From Azolla pinnata (lineage: Eukaryota; Streptophyta; Polypodiopsida; Salviniales; Salviniaceae): 21,847 bases of DNA. This document shows positions 1 to 11,384 of the stretch, piece by piece. A model generated the notes under the pieces. The model worked only from the letters and a program-made list of their open reading frames with translations. It searched no databases and had not been told where the DNA came from. The position numbers and the translations under genes were made by a program. The stretch covers positions 1-21,847 of the forward strand of contig JBBBWG010010368.1 of assembly GCA_037176905.1 (NCBI GenBank). Reading direction: 5' to 3'. Each line of letters starts with the position of its first letter. The first letter of the stretch is position 1.

Positions 1-640
1 GCAAGTTGGAGTGACTAGTTGGTTAAAGCTAACATAATATTCAAATAGCAAGTCATTAGTCAGTCATGGACTATAGTCGTCGAGCTCATGCATCAATGTC
101 CAAGTGACAAGCTTACACGAATCGGCCACGAGTGAGTTGACAGACGAGTCAGTGCCAGTCTTTGACATTATTGCACTGATGGTCTATCGACAATTTATCG
201 GCAATCTTCTTGCGGTCAGTTCGTCTCGGGAGTCCATCGCTGTTTACGGGTTTTCGACTGCAGCGCCCGATCGCTTTCTTAAGAATTGCTCGCCATTGGC
301 AAGTAAAAAGCACACGTTCACCGCGCTTTTAAATCCATCCGCAGCTCCTTGCGAATCTTCCCCCTCGGCATCTCGCTCGTTCCCAGCAAGATCTACAACG
401 ACATGGCAGCGCCAATCGCGCCTGCGAATCCATTTTTGATTCCTCGCCCTCGCATGGGTCGTCATTAACGGATCTGTAGTGTTTGTTCCCTCTCTAATCT
501 TTCTCTTACATTAGCGAAATCTGCGACTAGAGATTTTGACTCTCTTCGGAAGCGTGCGGAAGAAGATTCCTCGGGACGGCGGACGTCGACTTAACGACGA
601 CGACGACAGAAGCGCAGATACGATACACTGCCAGTGACAA
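1..640. other. Upstream intergenic DNA, no gene recognised
   Basis: No recognisable protein or RNA gene. Short open frames on both strands (about 104-439 plus and 244-465 minus) overlap one another and resemble no family I know. From about 590 the DNA becomes rich in GAC and GAA triplets and leads into the leader of the hydrolase gene, so the promoter of that gene probably lies here. I see no convincing TATA box. Confidence 0.5.
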
Positions 641-715
641 ATCAAGAAGAAGAAGAAGCAGAAGCAGAAGCAGAAGAGGGAGAAGCAGAATCAGAAGCAG
701 AAGAAGGAGAAGGTG
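641..715 (+). repeat. Purine-rich GAA/GCA microsatellite in probable 5' leader
   Basis: A run of AAG, AGA and AGC triplets, almost free of T on this strand. Such purine or pyrimidine triplet runs are common in plant 5' leaders. It lies about 400 bases before the proposed start codon of the hydrolase gene. Confidence 0.7.
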
Positions 716-721
716 TCGCCG

Positions 722-732
722 ATTAGGGTTTC
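722..732 (+). promoter_or_regulatory. Telo-box-like motif near the probable transcription start
   Basis: The string ATTAGGGTTT occurs once, just after the purine tract. Telo-boxes (AAACCCTA or its complement) are known in plant promoters and 5' leaders, especially of growth-related genes. Its role here is inferred only from position, and this window is full of similar strings. Confidence 0.3.
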
Positions 733-987
733 TCTGTCCCTTTTCGTCCCTGCAATCGGCTCTTGCTCAGATCGTTTCCCCTTCCGTTCCGCTGTTTCAC
801 CAGGAGTTGCTTTCATCTTCCTCCTCGTCCTCGTCCGCGTCCTCGTCATCGTCGTCTTCGGCTCGTTTCTTCCTTCCCAGGGTTTGCATCGGCTTCTGAT
901 CAGGTTTGTTCTCTTCCTTCTGCTGTTTCACCAGCGGTGTTCTCATCATCCTCGTCATGTCATCCGCCGGCGTCGCCATCGTCGTCG

Positions 988-1017
988 TCGTCATCATCAT
1001 CACCACCACCATCATCA

Positions 1018-1049
<32 letters not shown>

Positions 1050-1052
1050 TTC
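988..1052 (+). repeat. CAT/CAC trinucleotide microsatellite in 5' leader
   Basis: Interrupted CAT, CAC and TAC triplets. They create histidine-, serine- or proline-rich open frames that are unlikely to be translated as meaningful protein. A GTTTGT donor at 904 and an acceptor ending at 1058 (TTGCAG) would remove this tract as a 5'-leader intron, although that splice is only a possibility. Confidence 0.7.
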
Positions 1053-1107
1053 TTGCAGAGCTCGGCACCTTGAATCGGATTCAGATCAGCTCCTTATTTA
1101 CCCTTTT

Positions 1108-4100
1108 ATGCGCGGTGTGATTCAGAGATCTTCTACTGTGGTGCGCGATCTAGCAATGACAATCAAAACGGACGCTTCAGCAGCTTCTTCAACTTATTCT
1201 ATCACCACCACCACGAAGTATTCTTCGTTTTTGCAGAGAACTTTGCGTTGGACTCCGACCTATTCTGAAGCTATCATCGAATCAGAAAGACGGCTGCTCG
1301 ATCTCGTCAAGTAAGTTCCCTCTTGTCTCGTTCTTAGACCAAGCACTTGTTCATTTCCGTAAAGTAAGTGTAACAGATTCGCAACTTTGCTTCCTAAGAT
1401 TTCTTTGGAGTCCGATAAAAAAAAGACAGCGATAAGGAATGAGAAGAAAATGTTTTTTTTTATAAAAAAAGGGAAAAACGGGTATGTAACGACGGAATGA
1501 AGAGCAAGATGGAAGCTTTTTGCTTTATATGAAAAGAGAGAAGTCATTTCAATTTAGGTTATGAAACGGTTGAACCAGAAAAGAAAGATGAAGAAGTGAA
1601 TTCAGCATTTGATAATGATATAAATCTTGGTCAGAAAATAGAAACTTTAATATTGGGTCTTTGGCTGTTTTCTGTCTCTAATATCTAATGAATTTGGAAA
1701 ACGCTTACTAATATTTGTACCAAACGGTATTGGAACTTTGAAAAATATTGAAATTTGATCATGGAGTACTCTCAGTGAGTAATAATCTGTAACGAAGTCA
1801 GACAAAGGTTACTAATATTATTCCAAAATATATAGAAGTCTTCATATATGAATTTGTGTCAAAATTATTCATGTCAACATGAAATTCTTGAAATGCGAGC
1901 AATCTTGGAATTCATGAAATATTTTAATGGTCGATATCTTACACTATGGATGTGTTTCGTTTTAAGCACAATTCATAAATCTAGTTTCTTTACATTTCTT
2001 TACATTTCTTTACATGCATGTAATTGCAGATGACGTGATGGACATTCTTCTAACATATGTGTTGCACTGTATTCTCATATCTTTACATTATTTCATATAG
2101 AAACATTCATATTAGCCATTCTTAGAGCAAGGAGCACTTGGATCACTTTGGTCAGATTATGTAAGGTATCATTTATTTGCTTGCATCTAATTGTGGAGGT
2201 GATTGGATGTAGACACTCTTCCAACATATGTGTTGCACTGTATTCTCATATCTCATGATTGATTCTTATAAGAAACATTGATGTTAGCCCTTCTCAGAGA
2301 AAGGAGCAATTGGAGAAGTTGTGAGGTTTACTAAAATATGTTATAGCAGACAACTGGTATAACATTTGACAGCATCTTTGCTGCTTTCAGGACTCCATAT
2401 GTTCAAGAACAAGTGGATATAGGTTCAGGACCACCTGGAAGTAGCATAAGGTGGTTCAGATCTGTCAGTCCCGAGACACGATATATAAACACTGTTACAT
2501 TCAAGAATAAGTCAGAAGATGCTCCTACTTTGGTCATCATCCATGGCTATGGAGCATCACAAGCGTTCTTCTTCCGAAACTTTGATGGCCTTGCCAAGCA
2601 TTTTAATGTTGTTGCTATAGATCAGCTCGGGTCAGTGTCACCTTTATTCCTTTAAAATCTATGATCAATTTTTGTGCAGCTATTGAGAGATCTAAAGTAT
2701 GTCATTGACACAAATACGATTTGGTATTATAGGTGGGGTGCATCAAGTAGACCTGATTTCACATGCAAGAGTACCGAAGGTATTAGGGGAAATTCTATTT
2801 AGAAACATCTAGTGCATAACAAAGTGACTTCTTTGAATAGATGCTACTTTCCGTGTTCATTTCACATAAAAGAAATTTCAAACGTTCTTATTCTGTGGAA
2901 TAGTGCATTCATTTTGGCTGTAAGATATTGAAAAAGTACCACCCAAGACTTTCAAAATTTAGCATTCAGTGGAATAATGCTTTCGTTTGAATGTGAGATA
3001 TCCAAATTTTTTTTTTTTTATTATTCTTACTTTCTGGTTAGTTAATGCTTCAAAAAGAAATTTGCATGGAAATGCGTTGTTTTCTCCCGTATGTATTTGT
3101 TCCACACTGTAACTTACAAGCTTATTTCTAGGAATATTTTGTAGGTTAAGGTTAACCAGACAATGATGGCAGATATATATGGTTTACTGTACTTGCAGAG
3201 GCTGAAGCATGGTTTGTTGATTCTCTTGAAGCATGGCGGAGAGCTAAAAAATTGGACAAATTTATCCTTTTGGGCCATTCAATGGGAGGTTATGTCGCAG
3301 CAAAGTATGCTTTAAAGGTGAAAAAGATTCTATAGAATTGACTATGAATGGACAATCCTTGCTTTTCCTCTGTTTCATTCTCATCCATAGCATATGCAAC
3401 TTTTGATATCTTGTTATAATGTTCAGCACCCAGATCATGTACAACATTTGATATTGGTTGGTCCAGCGGGTTTTTCTACAGAATCAGATGAAAGGTCTGA
3501 GCGGTTTCTCAAGTTCAAATCCACATGGACTGGAACTCTTGTGAGTCATCTATGGGAATCAAATCTCACGCCTCAGAAGGTTATTAGGTATGAATAAAAG
3601 GTTTACACATTTCTTTTGGTGTTTCTCAAATCCCGTGTCAGGGTTGTGAAGATCTCATGAATTAAATACCATGCCTTTATCTTGATTCCACTTTTTGTGA
3701 GCAACAAATAGTGTGCGCGATCTTGAAATAATGATGTGTTATTATGCTGAATTCTAAGGTTGGGAAAAATCTTCATGCTCCAAACCACAACCTGCAGATA
3801 GATCCCTCCATTTAATCATTCATTTATTTGCATTTTGGAGTCCAATAAGCCAAACACTGGGCATCTGTGGCAAAGGACTGCATCTTTTTCATTGGTGGTT
3901 TTGACATTCAATTTGTTTTCAATCAAATTGCAATTATAATCTCAACTTTTTGGATCCTGTAGAACTGCGGGTCGTTGGGGCCCCAATTTGGTAAGGAACT
4001 ACACAAGCAGAAGGTTTGGTTCAGATTCTGTTGGAGTGATGTTGAGCGAAGAGGAGTCCAAATTAATTTCAGGTTTGTAACCATGCAAATATATGAAAAA

Positions 4101-5265
4101 AACACCTCTATGCAATGCATAATGTATAAAACTGCTAATGTAAAAGGCACATGATGTTGACATTATCGTCAAAATTTTAGGATAAAATTGAATCTAATGT
4201 GGCTGATCATATCCATTCTATGAACAAAAATTTCAGATTATCTCTATCATACTATGGCTGGTAAGCCTAGCGGAGAGTTGTGCCTTAAATACATCTTTTC
4301 TTTTGGGGCCTTCGCAAGGAGTCCGCTCTTACAAAGGTTTGAATGCATCTATCTTGATGATAATTTACTTGAGATATATAACTTTGATCGAGAATGAAGT
4401 TGATACTATTTAGTCAGTAATGAAGTTCTTTTGCATGAATGATATCGTTAGCCTGATAATTTTTCTCTCTATCATTCTCGTTTTTACTATGTATCAGTGC
4501 CGCTGATTGGAAGGTTTCAACATCATTCATATACGGTAAAGAAGATTGGATGGATTACAAGGGAGCTTTGGCTGCTTGCAGCAAGATGCCGGTTCCACAT
4601 GACATACGAAGGATTGAGAAGGTATCTTTCTTTCTACTGTAGTTCGCAATGTCTGAGTCGAACTAGTAAACATAATTTAAGGATTGAGAAGGTACCTTTC
4701 TTTCTGCTGTATTTTGCAATGTCTTGAGTCTGAACTGGTAAACATAACTAAGTCCGCAGAATAAATATTGGAGAATGAACAAGGCTGATCAGCTAAAAGA
4801 CAGATTGGTGTTACCTTATGCTTCATGTCCTGATGTCAGAGTTGAGGTGATAGATCTCTTTTGATAGTTTATCGTGCTTCCCACAAGGATATATAGACAA
4901 AACGTTACAGATATTGGGTAATTTAGAAGTATCATGGACTTCAGATATGTGAATGGGGCTTACTATAATAGTGAGGCTTGGATATTTTTGTGTGCCTTTT
5001 GTGTATGATTCAGCCATTGACGAAGCCTGGGGTGCTGAGCTATTTGTCCTTCAATTTTCAGGATAACTTGTGTGTGCATGCGTAGATTTGGGGAGTTTTT
5101 TTTCTTTTTTAAGAGCGTTTTTCTTTATTTTCATTACAGGGCGGGCATTTTGTCTTCCTAGATAATGCGCCAGCATTTCACGCAGCAGTCTTCGACTGTT
5201 GTCGAGCTTTTCTGGGAGATAATATAGTTGAGAGCGTTCATGAGGATGTTGAGCAAATTTTATAA
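1108..5265 (+). CDS. CGI-58/ABHD5-like alpha/beta hydrolase, probable lysophosphatidic acid acyltransferase and lipase, ten exons
   Basis: Exons read by hand: 1108-1310, 2391-2630, 2733-2779, 3199-3317, 3427-3587, 3963-4072, 4237-4336, 4498-4621, 4760-4846, 5140-5265. All introns are GT-AG and phases agree, giving 438 residues against about 418 in Arabidopsis At4g24160. Visible landmarks are [16 protein letters not shown] (69-84), the oxyanion-region HGYGAS (119-124), the nucleophile elbow GHSMGG with Ser191, a probable acid Asp343 in YGKEDW, and GGHFVFLD with His400, which also forms the HX4D acyltransferase motif. The Arabidopsis protein is reported to have LPA acyltransferase and lipase activities and to act in lipid homeostasis with the peroxisomal transporter PXA1. 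Unlike mammalian ABHD5, the catalytic serine is kept. The start at 1108 gives an N-terminus like the family's; an in-frame ATG at 763 would add a low-complexity extension. Exon 9 is unusual (see findings). The identification is firm; exact ends are less so. Confidence 0.93.
1985..2014 (+). repeat. Short TTTCTTTACA tandem repeat in intron 1
   Basis: Three consecutive copies of a ten-base unit, TTTCTTTACA, inside the first intron of the hydrolase gene. No function is apparent. Confidence 0.6.
2040..2330 (+). repeat. Imperfect tandem duplication in hydrolase intron 1
   Basis: A block containing AACATATGTGTTGCACTG begins near 2052 and recurs near 2223, a period of about 171 bases. Further shared segments (TTCTCATATCT, AGAAACATT, AAGGAGCA) show that the duplication spans roughly 110 bases per copy. 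It ends about 60 bases before the acceptor of exon 2. Confidence 0.75.
4611..4751 (+). repeat. 70-bp tandem duplication covering the exon-8 donor site
   Basis: GGATTGAGAAGGTA occurs at 4611 and again at 4681, and the following roughly 55 bases also match closely. The unit includes the last eleven bases of exon 8 and its GT donor, so the intron carries two nearly identical donor sites. Using the second donor would place a TAG stop, seven codons past the first donor, into the message. Confidence 0.85.
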
Positions 5266-6595
5266 AGGTACCATTACCATTCTTGTAACAGAAATTTGTA
5301 AGACTAACTAATACATGGGGATGTAAATAACATATACGTCGGGGAAGGAAGCATGATGTATATAAACATTCTATTCATTTACTCGGGTCCAAACCGAAAT
5401 CTAAATAACCGTCTGCCTTCCAACAAGCGTTTCCCCACAGATTTCCAGGGCATCTTAAAGTCCATGCGGGTTTAAATGGACAGATTTAGATTATATTAGC
5501 AGAAACCATATTCAAAGAGAACACAGATTGAAAATGTGATCATGTATAATGATCTAGGCACTCATCAAATTTACCCAAAGAGTGGAATGTGGAATGTTTT
5601 CGTCGTGAAAATTGCACAGTGATGAGTCAGTCGATCATATATATGTTCGTAAAAAGGGCTCAGCGCCAATGTCTATGGTTTGTCATGGCTCGTGTTTACT
5701 GAAGTTTTAAGCTATTACAAATCAGGATGCCTTTTAGGGTTTAGGGTTTCTTTTGGTTCTCAAAGAAATTCACTTGCACTTCCATAACTGAATTTCCTGA
5801 TAGTTTCTATTCAATATATGGGGTCTTTCAAGTGATCGAGTCTACATATAAATAAGTCTTGTTTTACTGAACAAAACCATCTAAGGCATAAAGTAGTCAT
5901 TGTGTCATACCTTCCGATATCTTGCTTTTCGCATTCGTGGTGGGCGGAATTCTTTTTGTCCTCTTACATAGTTTTCATTGTTTGGGTTTTATGTAACACC
6001 ACGATCTGACTAGACAATTCCATGCAAATAATTGGAAAGCTGAAAATATACCTTTTCCCTTGTAAAGAAAGGGTGCTTGCATTAGTCATGTGACAGCTGC
6101 AGAAACTATTTCTATATGGAAAAGATGGTGCTTATGTTGAAAGGTAGAAACGATAGACATCTTTGTGCTGCTTGCCCAAACCTAATGCAAGCATACAGAA
6201 TGTTGGTTGCGACACAACTGTTAGAACTTTGGCAGAAGGTAAGCCGTACACAGGCATGAATAGAGCTTTTGGTAGATGGATGAAGTTATAGTGGTGCGTT
6301 TGCTCTGCAAGGTATAGTAGGGCATTCTGGATGGATGACGTTTTTGTATCGTATTATCGTGTCATAATTTACCATAGCGGCAGCAAGAACCGTGAATTCG
6401 AGGTCATGTAGATGGTGTATGTAGATGGAATTTGAGTTCATTCGGGATGGTGCTAGAAGCTGCAAATTGATCGATTGTAAGTACAATCTAGCACAACACC
6501 TGGGCAATCAGGAGGGGCAAATACAACGTTCAATGTTGTTACATTTGTAGCATATCATAAGCGTATAGTACGACGTATGCTACATGTTTTTAAAG
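5266..6595. other. Intergenic region between the hydrolase gene and the minisatellite
   Basis: The first part should be the hydrolase 3' untranslated region; no single polyadenylation signal stands out. Stops are frequent in all frames and no known gene is visible. A short AGGGTTTAGGGTTT string lies near 5737-5750, in the G-rich telomere-like orientation. Nothing else is supported. Confidence 0.5.
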
Positions 6596-7290
6596 TACTA
6601 CAAAAAATACAATACAAACTACTACAAAGAGACCAATGCAAAAAAACTCGCTATAAAATACATCAATACAAATTATAATACAAAATACTCCAGTACAAAA
6701 TACAAATGCAAAATACAATACAAAATGTTGCATAGAGACCAACGCAAAAGAATTCACTACAAAATACAATAGAAAAATAGTGCAATGCAATATACAACGC
6801 AAAGTACTACAAAGAGAGCAATGCAAAAGAATTCACTACAAAATACAATACAAAATACTAGAAAGAGAGCAATGCAAAAGAATTCACTACAAAATACAGT
6901 ACAAAAGATTACAAAGAGACCAATGCAAAAGAATTCACTACAAAATACAATACAAAATACTACAAAGAGACAAATGCAAAAGAATTCACTACAAAATACC
7001 GTACAAAATAGTGCAATGCAATATACAATACAAAGGACTACAAAGAGACCAATGCAAAAGAATTCACCACAAAATACAATACAAAATACTAGAAAGAGAG
7101 GAATGCAAAAGAATTCGCGGCAAAATGCAGCAACGCAAACCACATCGAGATGCAAAATACAATACAAAATACAGAGCCAAATACTGCAATGCAAAATACT
7201 GCAATTTTTCAATACAATACAGAAGACTGCAATGCAAAATACAATACAAAAATACTGCAAGAGTGCCAAATACAATACAAATGCTGCAGA
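6596..7290. repeat. A/C-rich minisatellite with 51-bp core unit
   Basis: A core unit of the form CTACAAAGAGACCAATGCAA followed by AAGAATTCACTACAAAATAC is repeated. GAATTC sites mark the units at 6750, 6829, 6880, 6931, 6982, 7060 and 7111, so the spacings are 79, 51, 51, 51, 78 and 51. The longer spacings contain an extra segment of about 27 bases (GTGCAATGCAATATACA). Flanking degenerate copies extend to about 6596 and 7290. Because 51 and 78 are multiples of three, long but repetitive open frames appear on both strands. They look like consequences of the repeat rather than genes. Confidence 0.9.
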
Positions 7291-7358
7291 GAAGTTTGTT
7301 GGCCATGGCCATTTGTACAAAAAAAAAGTGAAGGCCTAAACATAAAGCTGCAAAACAC

Positions 7359-7480
7359 AGAGAGAGAGAGAGAGAGAGACACACACACACATCCATCCAC
7401 CCAGAAAGCCAGAAACAGAAAGAGACAGTCAGAGAAGGGAAGAACCTTTCTCCTTCTTCTTCTTCTTCTTCTTCGCCGAT
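7359..7480 (+). repeat. GA/CA and CTT microsatellites in KH-gene promoter or leader
   Basis: An AG dinucleotide run (about 7359-7378) is followed directly by an AC run (about 7378-7389), then a TTC triplet run (about 7447-7475). These sit 100-230 bases before the start codon of the KH gene and probably lie in its core promoter or 5' leader. Confidence 0.8.
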
Positions 7481-7591
7481 CCATTCTTTTCTTGATCTCT
7501 ACGGCCTTGCTGGCTGCTCCAGCGGGGACATCGTTCACGAGGACCGGCGCAACAAGAAGATAGAAGAACGACGACGACGAAAGAATAAGAC

Positions 7592-10500
7592 ATGGTTCCT
7601 TCTCGCCAATCCCCCGTCAATTCGATGAGCTCCATGAATTCCCTCTCCCTTTACTCTTCCAATGGAGCTACCCCCTCCCACCATCGGCTTTCTCCCTCTC
7701 CTTCTCCTTCGTCTTGGACTGCTGCCGACACACAACGGTATGTGTGCCTGCTGTCCTTTTGTTTGTCTTCTCCGTTTTCCTTTCCTGATACGACAGATGG
7801 CGATGCTGATGCCATTGCTATTTCTGCTGTATATGCCGTTCCATTTCATTTGCTGACTTTTCTAGTGCAACAATTCTCTGTTTTGTTATGAGATGATAAT
7901 ATATGCTTTTTTTTCTCGGGTGGCGATTTCTTGCACAATTTGTCTACACGTTCCATCTTTTTCTTTTTCATTTTCACGTAGTGATGATGGTATGATGATG
8001 ATGATGATGATGATGTTGTTGTTGTTGTTATTGTTATTGTTATATTTGTCGCTTCATTTTATATGGTAATTTGTGGTGATTCCATGCAAAATTTTGCTCT
8101 ATTTTGTTATGCGATGATGGTGTCTAGTTATTCTATTTGTGTTGTACTTTTGTGACATTTTTTCCTTTTGACGTGCAGTGACTTATCTAATGCAGTCCTT
8201 TCATTTGATTTTGTTGAAGTCATGTGATGATGCATACGTGATTCTGTTTCCATGCAGATGTTGCTCCATTATGTCCATAGTCACTCGGTATTTTGCCTCG
8301 TTTTCCTTTGGCAATGCTTATAGCCCACATTTCAAGTCATAATTTATTCCTATGTCATGTGCTGATGTATATGTGTTATGAGGTGATGGTTCTATCTTCT
8401 TCTTCATGCTATAATTTGTTCCATTTTAATGGGGAATGTATATGTTTATCCATTTTTCATGCAGTGATGCATGTGGCTTTGTTTTCCATGCGATTCTGTA
8501 CATCTTGCTCAATGTTGTAACTAAGATTTATGTTTGTTTCATCTCCATACGATCTCTCGCTGAATCTGCATCAAATGTTTGCCAAACCGACGATGTTTTG
8601 CAGCATGCTCCAGCACTCACAAAATTTCCTTGTTCAGATTATTGGCAGAGCTCCTTCATGAACGTCGGAAGCTGGCACCCTTTGTTCAAGTACTTCCTAA
8701 TTGCTGCAGATTGCTTACCCAAGGTACAGACATTTAATTATGAGATAATTTCGTCAAGTGTAAGGCTTATATGGTGACAAGATCACACAGATATGAGCTG
8801 CTTGGATCTCTTCCCAGAATCGGCTCCTCATATTGCACATCAACCACGTAACATTTCATTTGTTTAAACTTCAGGATCAGTCAAAATTTAAGTTTTTAGC
8901 CTGTATTTGATATAAAACCGTTTTTGTAGTGCAGCATATTTAGTGATAGGCTAAGTTATTCAATTTTATTTGCCACTGTACATGTTATGGTTGCGGATCA
9001 TTCATTTCTCTGAAGTATATGCTATAGTAGCTCATTCGTTGATTCAAAATCGTCATTCCCTAGGCAACATCTCGGATGTAGTACAGTGTTTTCAAATGAA
9101 CACATGTTGCTGTGTCATTTTCCAGTTACATTTCAAACAAAGATTCATTTGGTGCTATATACATAAGTCTATAATTGAGCTTGTAAAGTTAACTGATAGT
9201 CACTGGCTAGTAGCAGCTTGAAATGACGTTGTGCTGCACTTTGGCATTCAAACTTTACATTGTGGATACGTAAGCTGTCAATGTCTATCCCGAAGATATT
9301 AATTATTGTTTGAAATTCAGAATGTAGATTTAGTGCTCATATGTAGTTTATCTTGAAACTGTAGATTTAGTTCTCATATGTGCTCAAAGGGAAGAATGTA
9401 TTCATCACATGACAAGGAAAAACCTGGCTCTCTTCACTCTATAACATGAAGGGTTGATGAGAATCGACTACATCATGTGCTGCAGATGTAATATAGATTT
9501 TTCTGACCTGATATTTTTGAAGATTCGAGTTGTTTCTTTACATAATCAGCCACGATATGATTTCTGTTGATGTTAACAAGTCTCGGCATGGGCTTTCATC
9601 CATGGATAAACATCTCTCTGAAACTAAAGTAATTTGCAGACCCTTGCGTTGAACACATTGTCACGCTTAATTGATATCCGATGAGCTGTGACATGTTTTT
9701 GACGATATCAGAGTATATTTGTAAAGATATTAGAGGAATCGTGTTGAAGCATATTGTACATGCAGGGAGATGCTGATGGATTATGGATCGTTATTTATTC
9801 TGCAGTACTTCTTACTGTATGAAGTATTGTTTTTCCATGCACTCTGTAACTTTATACCATATCACCCGATCATTATTTGTGATTCTGTTAATGAAAACTA
9901 TAGTTGGGCCTTTGTATGTGGCATTGAAGTGCATAGTTAATGGCTATATGAAGGACTATCTGAACTTTCTCTTCTTTTCTGGCACAGAAATAATAAAAGT
10001 AGCTGGATTTCTTGGAATTTCTTATGGAGAACTTGATGTTCGAGAACACTTCAGTGGAGAATTGATCTCAGATGCTAGGGGACTTGATGTAGGTGGTTGG
10101 TCCGCTTTTCAGTCTGAGGTGAGCACACTTCACCCAGAAATATGATTTATTAGCTCTCTTATGCTTTCTGATCTGTTTTCTGATGCATTTTTATTGAAGA
10201 GGATTGCACAGCAGAATTTTGCATGGCGTGGATCTCCTGGAATGAGCAGTGTTTCTATTAGTTCTCCAGGTCACACTATAAAGAAGGTTTTACGAATCGA
10301 AGTTCCTATAGACAGGTACCCTAATGTAAGTGTATCCTGAAAAGATGCAGGAAGTTGTAGACGAGATTTGTTCATGGTGGTCGTGAATTTGAATACGTAA
10401 TTAGATCTTATCATTTCCAAATCTTTACAACAGTTTTTTTTTGTTTAAATTCTCGTATAATTGTAGTTCAATTTTGTGGGCCGACTGCTGGGTCCCAGAG

Positions 10501-11384
10501 GCAACTCTTTAAAGCGTGTGGAAAGTGAGACTGGGTGCCGTGTGTTCATCAGAGGGAGGGGTTCTATAAGAGATGCTGATAAGGTGCATTATATTGTGTG
10601 GATAAATTGCTGTTCGCCTTGAGGTTGCTCATATTGCTTCACATCATTTTTTGTGTTTTTGTTGAATTATTGCATCATCAAGTACTTTCATGGGTCATTC
10701 TCATTGGAACTCTAAGGCTGGAGATATATAGCTGCTGTGATCTATTGCGTAGATTGGCAGGGTCAATTATGTAACTCACAAATTGATGCACTAGGGAAGG
10801 CCAGTAAACCTAGTAAAGAATATGGTTTTGAGTGCTTAAGACAACACTACTGTCTCTGAAACTATTTGTTGGCTGGAGGAATACTGCTCTGTATTGAAAT
10901 TTCTGAAGAGATAGTAGTGATCTACTTCAATAGTCTTGTCCAGGGTATTTGAATTGGGTTTGACAAACCATTTATCTCGCTGCAATTTGTTCCATTCAGG
11001 AGGAGAAGCTTAGGGATAAACCCGGCTATGAGCATCTCAATGAGCACCTTCATGTTCTTATAGAAGCAGAACAAGTAGGCACTACTTCAGCCCTAGTTGA
11101 TGCTCAGCTGAATCGAGCTCGTGATATTATTGAAGATCTTCTAAAACCTGTGGTATGTTAAGAGGTTTCTGAATTATTATTGAGGACTTTCCAATGTTGT
11201 TTCGAAATTGTTTTTGACTTAAGAATGATTGATTCAGGAGGAAACATATGATTTTTTCAAAAAGCAACAGCTCCGGGAGCTTGCAATGCTTAATGGCACC
11301 TTGAGAGAAGAGACACCTCCGTGGAATGGAAATGTATCTCCATTTAACAACTCTGGGATGAAGCGCGCTAAAACAGGAGGGTAA
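7592..11384 (+). CDS. STAR/QUAKING-type KH-domain RNA-binding protein (SPIN1-like), seven exons
   Basis: Exons: 7592-7737, 8638-8723, 9988-10118, 10200-10325, 10467-10583, 11000-11152, 11238-11384. All junctions are GT-AG and in phase, giving 301 residues, the usual size for Arabidopsis relatives such as At2g38610 and At5g56140. A Ser/Pro-rich N-terminus (1-45) is followed by a QUA1-like segment ([15 protein letters not shown], 50-64), then a single maxi-KH domain (about 146-245) with the GXXG loop as GPRG (172-175) after [12 protein letters not shown]2-like tail ([17 protein letters not shown]) and the family-typical C-terminus [15 protein letters not shown] follow. STAR proteins bind single-stranded RNA and influence splicing, stability or translation; rice SPIN1 affects flowering time. 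The start at 7592 follows a pyrimidine-rich leader and opens a frame typical of the family. Donor GGTATGT at 7738 interrupts codon 49. Very confident in family; the specific role is unknown. Confidence 0.95.
7982..8045 (+). repeat. GAT/GTT/ATT microsatellite in KH-gene intron 1
   Basis: Runs of GATGAT change to TTGTTG and then TTATTG. The tract is wholly inside the 900-base first intron. The rest of this intron also contains loose repeats, such as TTTTGTTATG followed by GATGAT near 7880 and 8103. Confidence 0.8.
9324..9383 (+). repeat. Short tandem duplication in KH-gene intron 2
   Basis: GTAGATTTAGTGCTCATATGT near 9324 recurs as GTAGATTTAGTTCTCATATG near 9361, a period of about 37 bases. 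It lies in the 1264-base second intron and no function is apparent. Confidence 0.6.

Noticed and set aside
1-60. tRNA-like A box (GACTAGTTGGTTAAAGC) at the window start
   Set aside because: No matching B box (GTTCGANTCC type) at proper spacing and no cloverleaf arms; a tRNA or SINE call is not supported.
713-1120. His-rich open frame in the hydrolase leader
   Set aside because: It comes from the CAT/CAC microsatellite and is out of frame with the conserved hydrolase exons.
6757-7339. Long open frames of 180 or more residues on both strands
   Set aside because: They arise from the 51-bp minisatellite, whose period is a multiple of three; composition is extremely repetitive and no domain is recognisable.
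7592-7891. Unspliced reading of KH exon 1 running into the intron
   Set aside because: The donor GTATGT at 7738 joins in phase to the conserved QUA1-like exon at 8638; the read-through sequence has no conservation.
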